From Alistipes sp. (GTDB lineage Bacteria; Bacteroidota; Bacteroidia; Bacteroidales; Rikenellaceae): 64,000 nt of DNA. A program made the position numbers and the translations under genes. A model generated the notes under the pieces. It worked only from the letters and a program-made list of their open reading frames with translations, was not told the DNA's origin and made no database searches. The DNA is taken from assembly GCA_017631275.1 (NCBI GenBank), contig JAGBTQ010000003.1:280158-344157 (forward strand), in the 5' to 3' direction. Positions 54,483 to 61,487 of this stretch are shown here, one piece after another; the stretch's first letter is position 1, and each line of letters begins with the position of its first letter.

Positions 54483-55724
54483 ATGATTCAGAGAAAAGAT
54501 ATAGAGATAATGGCCCCTGTGGGCTCTTACGAGTCGCTTAATGCTGCCATTGCGGCGGGTGCCGACTCGGTATATTTCGGCGTGGAGCAGCTAAACATGC
54601 GTGCTGCCTCATCGGTAAACTTCACGCTCGACGACCTTAGCGAGATTGTGCGCACGGCACATGCTGCGGGTGTCAAGACATACCTCACGGTAAACATCGT
54701 AATCTACGACACAGAGATGGAGGTAATGCGCCGCATTATCGACCGCGCCAAGGCTGATGGCATCGACGCAATCATCGCCACCGACCTCGCTGCTATTCTC
54801 TACGCCCGCCAGGTGGGCATGGAGGTGCATATCTCTACGCAGAGCAACATCTCGAACATCACGGCTGTCGAGTTCTTCTCTAAGTGGGCAGATGTTGTGG
54901 TGCTGGCACGTGAGTTGTCGCTAGAGCAGATTAAGTATATCTCGGAGCAGATTCGTGAGCGCAATATCTGTGGTCCTGCGGGTGAGCTCGTCAAAATAGA
55001 GATGTTTGCGCATGGCGCTATGTGTATGTCGATGTCTGGCAAGTGCTACCTCTCGGAGCATGAGTCGCACCACTCGGCAAATCGTGGCGCTTGCCGTCAG
55101 ATATGTCGTAGAAAGTATACCATCACCGACAAGGACTCGGGCGAGCAGCTCGACATCGACGGTCAGTATGTACTCTCGCCTAAGGACTTGTGCACCGTCG
55201 ACTTCCTCGATAGGTTTATCGACGCTGGCGTGCGTGTGCTCAAGATTGAGGGTCGTGCACGTGGTGGCGAGTACGTGAAGCGTGTTGTGGAGAGCTACAA
55301 CGAGGCACTCCTCCTTATGGAGCGTGGCGAGTATAACCCCGAAAGCGTTGCGCCTATCAAGGAGAAGCTTCGCACGGTGTTTAACCGCGACTTCTGGGGT
55401 GGCTACTACGCTGCACAGAAGATGGTGGAGCACAGTCAGCACTACGGCTCATCGGCAACCCTCAAAAAGGTATACATGGGCAAGGTTACCAACTACTTCA
55501 AGCGCATTGGCGTTGCCGAGGTGTTGGTCGAGGCGTGCGAGGTGAGCAATGGCGATGCCCTCCTATTTATGGGTGAGAAGACCGGCGTTGTGGAGCAGAA
55601 GGCCGATGGTATCATGGTCAAGGAGCTCCCCGTTGATGGAGCTAAGCAGGGCGACTATATGTCGCTTAAGACTGTGAGCGAGGTTAGACGTGGTGACAAA
55701 GTTTACAAAGAGATACCACGATAA
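54483..55724 (+). CDS. Peptidase U32 family protein (RNA hydroxylation type, TrhP/RlhA-like)
   Basis: A 413-residue protein with a TIM-barrel start (IEIMAPVGSYESLNAAIAAGADSVYFG) and the U32 cysteine-rich signature MCMSMSGKCYLSEHESHHSANRGACRQICRRKY region at about 180-212, which presents cysteines for an iron-sulfur cluster. The GRARGGEYVKRVV block follows. Bacterial members hydroxylate tRNA uridine or 23S rRNA cytidine; protease activity is claimed only for a few. It is read together with the upstream prenyl synthase if no terminator exists between. Repeat copy C begins six bases after its stop. Confidence 0.86.
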   Translation: MIQRKDIEIMAPVGSYESLNAAIAAGADSVYFGVEQLNMRAASSVNFTLDDLSEIVRTAHAAGVKTYLTVNIVIYDTEMEVMRRIIDRAKADGIDAIIATDLAAILYARQVGMEVHISTQSNISNITAVEFFSKWADVVVLARELSLEQIKYISEQIRERNICGPAGELVKIEMFAHGAMCMSMSGKCYLSEHESHHSANRGACRQICRRKYTITDKDSGEQLDIDGQYVLSPKDLCTVDFLDRFIDAGVRVLKIEGRARGGEYVKRVVESYNEALLLMERGEYNPESVAPIKEKLRTVFNRDFWGGYYAAQKMVEHSQHYGSSATLKKVYMGKVTNYFKRIGVAEVLVEACEVSNGDALLFMGEKTGVVEQKADGIMVKELPVDGAKQGDYMSLKTVSEVRRGDKVYKEIPR

Positions 55725-55920
55725 TTTGTTGTGATAAGGGGTTATCTTCGGCACCAAGCTCATTGCCCCGAAAGGGGATATACGCCAAGTATACCCCCTT
55801 CCGTGTCAATTTCGACTTGGCACCAAATCTCACCCCTTCTGACAACAAATTGGTGTGCTTAGGTAGGTGGTTAATCTTGGCTATTCCTAACAAATTAGTG
55901 CTTAGGGAGGTGCTATGAAT
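55725..55920 (+). repeat. Mosaic intergenic repeat, copy C (downstream of U32 gene)
   Basis: About 195 bases without a gene. GTGATAAGGGGTTATCTTCGG starts at 55731, six bases after the stop, and is nearly the same as in copy B. A GCCCCGAAAGGGG hairpin follows at about 55764-55778. A later part, CACCAAATCTCACCCCTTCTG to GGTGTGCTTAGG (about 55821-55865), resembles copy A at 26530-26575. The GCTTCGCT palindromes and the CCCATCTATCCC tract seen in A and B are missing here. Confidence 0.6.
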
Positions 55921-55940
55921 TTAAAAATAAAACTGTAATT

Positions 55941-56642
55941 ATGAGGCGTTTGCTGATAGTGCTGTGTGCACTCGTGATGAGCTATGCGGCTATGGCCCAG
56001 GGTGTTGTGGTTACATCTACGGGCGAGCGCATCACTCTACCTAATGGGTGTAAGCAGGCCATTGTGGTTGTTGGCACCACGGGAGCTAACTGCAAAGTGT
56101 ATAAGATGACGGCTGAGGGCACGTCGCGACTTGAGTGGAGATATGAGCTAATCGAGGGTGTTACTGGCTATGCCGGCATTGCCGCCAAGGATAGGAAGCG
56201 TGAGGGTGACGGCAAGACTCCTCAGGGGTTGTATGCTCTAAATCGTGGCTTGTACTATGTCAATGACTTCACTACAAAGTTCCCGATGGAGCAGTACTAC
56301 GAGCGATATATATGGGACGAGAACCCATATAGCGCAACGTACAACTCTCTGCTACGCAACCCAGCGCCAGGCACAAAGGGCGATAGGTTGTGGGAGCATC
56401 GCAACTTGCAGTATCGCTATATCGTTGTTGTTGAGTACAACACCTCGCCAGCCGTGCCGGGCAAGGGTAGTGCCATATTTATCCATGCATGGCGAGCTCG
56501 TGGCAAGGGTACAGCGGGCTGCGTGGGAGTGTCGGAGCAGAACATGAAGCGCATTGTTGAGTGGCTCGACCCTGACCATAAGCCACACATACTGATTTTG
56601 CCTAAGGGCGTGACGGTAAACTACATGCTTTATAACAATTAA
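55941..56642 (+). CDS. L,D-transpeptidase/YkuD-family-like secreted protein
   Basis: A 233-residue protein with a signal peptide (residues 1-19, ending MAQ). The YkuD active-site pattern is at about 178-196: IFIHAWRARGKGTAGCVGVS, with the histidine and the nucleophilic cysteine of TAGCVG. The GDGKTPQGLYAL block upstream is typical of L,D-transpeptidase-like catalytic domains (YafK/ErfK type). It would act on peptidoglycan peptides in the periplasm; cross-linking or trimming cannot be told apart. It stands alone between the repeat copy C and the aminopeptidase gene. Confidence 0.82.
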   Translation: MRRLLIVLCALVMSYAAMAQGVVVTSTGERITLPNGCKQAIVVVGTTGANCKVYKMTAEGTSRLEWRYELIEGVTGYAGIAAKDRKREGDGKTPQGLYALNRGLYYVNDFTTKFPMEQYYERYIWDENPYSATYNSLLRNPAPGTKGDRLWEHRNLQYRYIVVVEYNTSPAVPGKGSAIFIHAWRARGKGTAGCVGVSEQNMKRIVEWLDPDHKPHILILPKGVTVNYMLYNN

Positions 56643-56677
56643 AACAAAATAATTAACTAACTAAATACTATAAAACT

Positions 56678-58075
56678 ATGTTTTCAAAAGAGACTTATAT
56701 CGCTCGTCGTGCCGAGTTGTGCCGCCGTGTGGGCAAGGGCCTTATCTTGCTTCCAGCAAACCCTGAGGTGCCTAACAACTATCCAAACAACACATACTAC
56801 TATCGTCAGGACTCAACGTTCCGCTACTACTTCGGTCTTGATGTGCCATCGTTGATTGGTCTGTTGGACGCTGAGTCGGGCGAGGCATTCATCTTTGGCG
56901 ACGACTTCACCGTTGAGGATATCATCTGGACTGGCCCTATGCCAACCATCGCTGAGCAGGGTGCCGAGGTGGGTGTTGAGAAGACCTTCCCACGTAACGA
57001 CATTCGTGCCGTGTTGCGCAAGGCTATCGAGCAGAACCGCCCTGTGCACTACCTCCCACCATACCGTGCAGAGCTTAAGATTGAGGTTGCCGATATGCTC
57101 GGTATTCGCCTCGATATGCTCCACGAGCGCAAGTCACTCGATTTGATGTTTGCCGTAGCTGAGATGCGTGAGAAGAAGTCGGCAGAGGAGATCGAGGCTT
57201 TGGAGCGTGCGTTTAAGATTGGCTATCAGATGCACATGACAGCTATGCGCATGTGTCGTCCAGGTGTTGTTGAGCGCGAGATTGCTGGTAAGGTTGAGGG
57301 CATTGCTAAGTCGTATGGCCAGGGCGTGTCGTTCCCAACAATCGTTACGCAGCATGGTGAGATTTTGCACAACCACAACCACGATGGCGTGTTGGAGTCG
57401 GGTCGTTTGTTGTTGGTTGATGGTGGTGGCGAGTCTGTCGAGGGCTACTGCTCTGACCACACTCGTACATACCCTGTAAATGGTAAGTTTACCGACATTC
57501 AGAAGGATATCTACAACATCGTGCTCCGTGCTCATAGCCAGGTTAAGGATATGATTAAGCCAGGTACTATGTACCCAGAGATTCACAAGGCAGCATACCT
57601 CTCTCTCGCTGAGGGCTTGAAGGGCGTAGGTCTTATTAAGTCAACTCCAGAGGTTGCTGTTGAGGCTGGTGCTATGTATCTCTTCATGCCTCACGGCTTG
57701 GGTCACGGCATGGGTATGGACGTTCACGATGTGGAGAACATTGGCGAGCGCTCGTTCGACTTCTCAACAGTGTTGGAGCGTGCTCAGAAGTCGGCAACAT
57801 GCGTGCACCGTGCTACATGGCGTGTTGAGCCAGGCACAGTGATGTCTGACGAGCCAGGTATCTACTTTATCCCTGCACTCATCGATAAGTTCCGCTCGGA
57901 GAACAAGTTTACAGATATCGTTGACTACGCAGCACTCGACAAGTTCCGTACATTTGGCGGTATCCGTATCGAGGACGATGTGCTTGTAACAGAGAATGGT
58001 AGCCGCTTTATTGGTGATAAACTTCTTCCACTTACTGTCGAGGAGCTTGAGGCTGTTATCGGCAAGGAGGAGTAG
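56678..58075 (+). CDS. pepP: Xaa-Pro aminopeptidase (M24B)
   Basis: A 465-residue cytosolic metallopeptidase that removes N-terminal residues before proline. N-terminal creatinase-like domain (about 1-160) and pita-bread domain with metal ligands: LLVDGGGE near 245-252, SDHTRTYP, HGLGHGMGMDVHD near 346-358, and the two late glutamates in SDEPGIYF and GIRIEDDVLV. Length and all ligand sites fit. Codons are those of well-expressed genes. It precedes fhs by a 90-base gap filled by a long hairpin. Confidence 0.92.
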   Translation: MFSKETYIARRAELCRRVGKGLILLPANPEVPNNYPNNTYYYRQDSTFRYYFGLDVPSLIGLLDAESGEAFIFGDDFTVEDIIWTGPMPTIAEQGAEVGVEKTFPRNDIRAVLRKAIEQNRPVHYLPPYRAELKIEVADMLGIRLDMLHERKSLDLMFAVAEMREKKSAEEIEALERAFKIGYQMHMTAMRMCRPGVVEREIAGKVEGIAKSYGQGVSFPTIVTQHGEILHNHNHDGVLESGRLLLVDGGGESVEGYCSDHTRTYPVNGKFTDIQKDIYNIVLRAHSQVKDMIKPGTMYPEIHKAAYLSLAEGLKGVGLIKSTPEVAVEAGAMYLFMPHGLGHGMGMDVHDVENIGERSFDFSTVLERAQKSATCVHRATWRVEPGTVMSDEPGIYFIPALIDKFRSENKFTDIVDYAALDKFRTFGGIRIEDDVLVTENGSRFIGDKLLPLTVEELEAVIGKEE

Positions 58076-58099
58076 AAAAATATCCAATAAGCATAATAA

Positions 58100-58156
58100 T
58101 ATCTTTAGGTTTGCGTTTGTGTAGGTAAAAATTACATAAAGCGTAAACCTAAAGAT
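58100..58156 (+). promoter_or_regulatory. Long hairpin immediately upstream of fhs, possible regulatory element
   Basis: ATCTTTAGGTTTGCG at 58101-58115 pairs with CGTAAACCTAAAGAT at 58142-58156 (one mismatch), and the inside TTTGTGTA/TACATAAA extends the stem to about 23 base pairs around a loop of nine bases. It ends 10 to 16 bases before the two possible fhs start codons. TATCTTTA (58100-58107), a promoter-like string, lies in the left arm. It is not like the THF riboswitch consensus. It may be an attenuator, an operator or the terminator of pepP. Confidence 0.5.
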
Positions 58157-58165
58157 TTATTAGAT

Positions 58166-59842
58166 ATGACAATGAAGACAGATATCGAGATTGCTCGAGA
58201 GACAAAATTAGAGAATATTCGTGACATCGCAGCCAAGATAGGTATTGCCGAGGACGATCTATTCAACTATGGCAAGTATATCGCCAAGGTGCCTTATAGG
58301 CTTATCGACGAGAGGAAGGTGGCTAAAAACCATCTTATCCTCGTTACGGCTATCACCGCAACAAAGGCGGGTGTGGGTAAGACTACCGTGAGCATAGGCC
58401 TCGGCATGGGTCTTAACCATATTGGCAAGAAGGCTATCATCGCCTTGCGCGAGCCATCGCTCGGCCCATGCTTCGGTATGAAGGGTGGTGCTACGGGTGG
58501 CGGCTATGCTCAGGTGTTGCCATCGGAGGATATCAACCTCCACTTTACGGGCGACTTCCACGCCATAACCTCGGCAAACAACCTTATTGCAGCCTTGTTG
58601 GATAACTACCTATACCACAGCCGCTCGCAGCAGGTGGGCCTGAAGCGTGTTATGTGGCGCCGAGTGCTCGATATGAACGACCGCTCGTTGCGTAACATCA
58701 CCTCGGGCTTGGGTGGCTCGGCAAATGGTATCCCCACAGAGACAGGCTTCGACATCACGCCAGCCTCGGAGATTATGGCTATCTTGTGTCTTGCGCGCAA
58801 TGTCGAGGATCTGTATGTGCGCATTGGTCGCATTGTGCTTGGCGTTAAGTATGACGATACTCCACTTACTGTGAACGACCTCGGTGTTACGGGTGCTGTG
58901 GTGGCATTGTTGAAGGATGCTATCAACCCTAACCTCGTGCAGACAACCGAGCATAATCCCGTTATTATCCACGGTGGTCCTTTCGCAAATATTGCGCATG
59001 GCTGTAACTCAGTGATTGCCACAAAGATGGCGATGACACATGCCGAGTACACCGTTACTGAGGCAGGCTTTGGTGCCGACCTTGGTGCCGAGAAGTTCCT
59101 CGATATCAAGTGTCGCCAGTCGGGTCTTAAGCCAGACCTCACGGTGCTTGTTGCCTCTACGCTTGCCCTTAAGATGCATGGTGGCGTGCCCGAGACCGAG
59201 ATTAAGCTGCCTAACATGGAGGGTCTTAAGCAGGGCTTTGCAAATCTCGACCGCCACGTGGCAAACCTCAAGAAGTTTGGTCAGACCGTGCTTGTATGTT
59301 TCAACCGCTTTGCCAGCGACACCGACGAGGAGATTGCAATGGTTATGGAGCACTGCGAGGAGCTTGGCGTGCGCTGCGTGATTAACAATGCCTATGCCGA
59401 GGGTGGCGCTGGTGCAGCTGAGCTTGCCCGTGCCGCTGTTGAGCTTATCGAGAATGAGCCTTCGCAGCCTATCAACTACGCCTACAACCTTGAGGACTCT
59501 ATCAAGGAGAAGATTACCAAGGTGGCTAAGAATATCTATGGCGCTGGCTCAGTGGTGTTTGGCCCTAAGGCAAAGAAGCAGATCGAGCTGTTGGAGAAGT
59601 GGGATATGGGCCACTTGCCAGTATGTATCGCCAAGACTCAGTTCTCGTTTAGCGCCGATGCTAAGCGCTACGGCTCGGTTGAGGGCTTCGAGATAAACAT
59701 CAAGGATATAGAGCTCAACGCAGGTAGTGGCTTTATCGTGGCTCTCGCGGGCGATATCATGCGTATGCCAGGCCTTAGCAAGACCCCTCAGGCGGGAAAT
59801 ATACACCTTGCCGAGGACGGTACTGTTGAGGGTATAGTATAG
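58166..59842 (+). CDS. fhs: Formate--tetrahydrofolate ligase
   Basis: A 558-residue cytosolic enzyme that uses ATP to make 10-formyl-THF from formate. The ATP loop [11 protein letters not shown] is at about 65-75; [24 protein letters not shown] follows, as in all members. The start could be Met1 or Met3 (58172). It supplies C1 units in an anaerobe and fits the stand-alone gcvH earlier in the window. Closed by a terminator at 59847-59870. Confidence 0.96.
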   Translation: MTMKTDIEIARETKLENIRDIAAKIGIAEDDLFNYGKYIAKVPYRLIDERKVAKNHLILVTAITATKAGVGKTTVSIGLGMGLNHIGKKAIIALREPSLGPCFGMKGGATGGGYAQVLPSEDINLHFTGDFHAITSANNLIAALLDNYLYHSRSQQVGLKRVMWRRVLDMNDRSLRNITSGLGGSANGIPTETGFDITPASEIMAILCLARNVEDLYVRIGRIVLGVKYDDTPLTVNDLGVTGAVVALLKDAINPNLVQTTEHNPVIIHGGPFANIAHGCNSVIATKMAMTHAEYTVTEAGFGADLGAEKFLDIKCRQSGLKPDLTVLVASTLALKMHGGVPETEIKLPNMEGLKQGFANLDRHVANLKKFGQTVLVCFNRFASDTDEEIAMVMEHCEELGVRCVINNAYAEGGAGAAELARAAVELIENEPSQPINYAYNLEDSIKEKITKVAKNIYGAGSVVFGPKAKKQIELLEKWDMGHLPVCIAKTQFSFSADAKRYGSVEGFEINIKDIELNAGSGFIVALAGDIMRMPGLSKTPQAGNIHLAEDGTVEGIV

Positions 59843-59846
59843 AAAT

Positions 59847-59870
59847 AGGGCAGCTCGGCTGCCCTGTTTT
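59847..59870 (+). terminator. Terminator of fhs
   Basis: A perfect 8-base-pair stem AGGGCAGC/GCTGCCCT (59847-59854 with 59858-59865), TCG loop, then GTTTTG. Confidence 0.8.
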
Positions 59871-59871
59871 G

Positions 59872-59879
59872 TAATTTTG
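59872..59879 (+). promoter_or_regulatory. -7-like promoter element for mqnB-mqnD
   Basis: TAATTTTG matches TAnnTTTG, 10 bases before the mqnB ATG; the leader would be only a few bases. It overlaps the T tail of the fhs terminator. Confidence 0.4.
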
Positions 59880-59889
59880 TAAGTTAGCT

Positions 59890-60408
59890 ATGAATCCAAT
59901 TTTTCTCTTTCCTACGGAGCTTGAAGCACGTGCGTTTTGTGGCGTATGCCCTGATGCAGAGGTGGTTATATCGGGTGTTGGTATGGCAGAGACTGCTGCC
60001 ACTATTGCCCGCATAAATGCCACGCAGAGCCTTGAAGGTAGGGTGGTTATCCTTGCCGGCATTGCTGGTTGCTATGAGCATAGGTGCGCCGTGGGCGAGG
60101 TGGTAGAGGTCGTTTCGGAAGTAGTCGCCGAGCTTCCCGAGCGCTTTCGCCAGATCTATCGTGTTGAGCCATTGACCCATCTTCGTGGTGTTGCGTCAAA
60201 TACGGTATCTCGCTGTAATGTTGCTAGTTGCGGTGCAGATGTCGAGAATATGGAGGGTGCAGCACTCTTTGCTATGGCGCGCGATATGGGCTTCCGTGCG
60301 GTGGAGATTAGAGCGGTGTCGAACGTGGTGGGCGACGACTTTTCGAAGTGGAACATAGCGCTTGCCACCGAAAATCTTGCAAAAACATTGAAGAAGTATG
60401 CAGAATAG
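59890..60408 (+). CDS. mqnB: Futalosine hydrolase
   Basis: A 172-residue nucleosidase of the MTAN fold that removes hypoxanthine from futalosine in menaquinone biosynthesis. ISGVGMAETAA and LAGIAGCYEHRCAVGEVVEV are the ribose and purine binding parts; VENMEGAALFAMA holds the key Glu/Met and NVVGDDFSKWN holds the catalytic aspartate. It is short for the family, with a tight region between residues 75 and 105. mqnD overlaps its end by 11 bases, which supports the assignment. Confidence 0.88.
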   Translation: MNPIFLFPTELEARAFCGVCPDAEVVISGVGMAETAATIARINATQSLEGRVVILAGIAGCYEHRCAVGEVVEVVSEVVAELPERFRQIYRVEPLTHLRGVASNTVSRCNVASCGADVENMEGAALFAMARDMGFRAVEIRAVSNVVGDDFSKWNIALATENLAKTLKKYAE

Positions 60409-61174
60409 AACTTTGCGATTGGCGATTTCGCCATGCCCCAACGACACCTTTATGTTCGATGCATTAGTGAATAAACGCATTGACCTTGAGGGATATAGGT
60501 TTGATGTCGAGTATCACGACATCGAGCAACTTAACGAACGAGTGCTGGCGGGTGATGCTATGATTAGCAAGTGTAGCACGGCGCTACTTAAGGCTGTGGG
60601 CGAGCGTTGTCGTCTGCTCGATAGTGGCTCGGCACTTGGTCGTGGAAATGGCCCGTTGTTGGTGCGTCGCAAGGGCGATACCTCGCCTATTAAGCGAATA
60701 GCTGTTCCTGGTATTTACACTACGGCTAATGCGCTGATAGGTAGGCTATTCCCCGATATCGAGGAGCGTGTGCCAATGCTCTTTTCTAAGATTGCTGAGG
60801 CTGTTGAAGCGGGGGAGTTCGATGCCGGTGTGCTTATACACGAGGGTAGATTTGTCTATGAGCGTCGCAACCTCGAACTCGTTGCCGATCTTGGCTTGGA
60901 GTGGGAGCAGAGAGTAGGGCTTCCGTTGCCCCTTGGCTCTATTGTTGTCGATAGGTCGCTTGGCGAGCAGGTGGCGAGCGATGTTGAGCGCCTTATCCGC
61001 CGTAGCATCGAGTATGCCTTTGCTAATCCTACCGTGTCGCGCGACTTTATTAAGAGCCATGCTCAGGAGCTCGAAGATGAGGTTATCGATAAGCATATTT
61101 CTCTCTTTGTCAACGACTTTTCGCTGACCTTGGGCGACGAGGGTAGGCGAGCTGTCGAGGAGCTTACGAAATAG
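60398..61174 (+). CDS. mqnD: 1,4-dihydroxy-6-naphthoate synthase
   Basis: A 258-residue protein of the MqnA/MqnD family, two-lobed like a solute-binding protein. LAISPCPNDTFMFDAL at the start and the SKCSTALLKAV block with the catalytic histidine-equivalent region are typical of MqnD rather than MqnA, which lacks the CPNDT motif. It converts cyclic dehypoxanthine futalosine to dihydroxynaphthoate. Start overlaps mqnB by 11 bases; terminator follows at 61196. Confidence 0.9.
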   Translation: MQNRTLRLAISPCPNDTFMFDALVNKRIDLEGYRFDVEYHDIEQLNERVLAGDAMISKCSTALLKAVGERCRLLDSGSALGRGNGPLLVRRKGDTSPIKRIAVPGIYTTANALIGRLFPDIEERVPMLFSKIAEAVEAGEFDAGVLIHEGRFVYERRNLELVADLGLEWEQRVGLPLPLGSIVVDRSLGEQVASDVERLIRRSIEYAFANPTVSRDFIKSHAQELEDEVIDKHISLFVNDFSLTLGDEGRRAVEELTK

Positions 61175-61195
61175 GACATACAGCAGATAAATATT

Positions 61196-61228
61196 GGGAG
61201 AAGATGCCGAGGCATTTTCTCCCTTTTT
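61196..61228 (+). terminator. Terminator of mqnB-mqnD
   Basis: A 13-base-pair stem GGGAGAAGATGCC/GGCATTTTCTCCC (one G-U pair) with a GA loop and a five-T run to 61228. Confidence 0.9.
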
Positions 61229-61379
61229 GTTCTTCGCTATGCCCCTATCTATCTCTGTTTTTGCCTGTTTTGTCGCTCAATTGTCCACCATTCACTCCGT
61301 AAAATCACCCATTCAGCAAATAAAATAGCTGATTTATTAAAAAACTTTAAAAAAAGTTCTCTTATTAAATATAATGTAT

Positions 61380-61387
61380 TACCTTTG
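61380..61387 (+). promoter_or_regulatory. -7 promoter element for the glycogen enzyme gene
   Basis: TACCTTTG matches TAnnTTTG. The leader of about 95 bases holds a 9-base-pair hairpin, TGTCGCCAC (61401-61409) with GTGGTGACA (61428-61436), and a CTCTT/AAGAG pair before the A/T-rich stretch upstream of the ATG. Confidence 0.6.
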
Positions 61388-61487
61388 CACAATGACTTAT
61401 TGTCGCCACGATCGTAGGAGTATGGTTGTGGTGACACTCTCTTGTTTGATATAGATAAGAGTAATTATTTTAATAAAAAACTATAAT

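Noticed and set aside
58095-58160. THF riboswitch upstream of fhs
   Set aside because: The location is suggestive, but the conserved sequence blocks of the known THF riboswitch are absent; only a plain long stem is seen.
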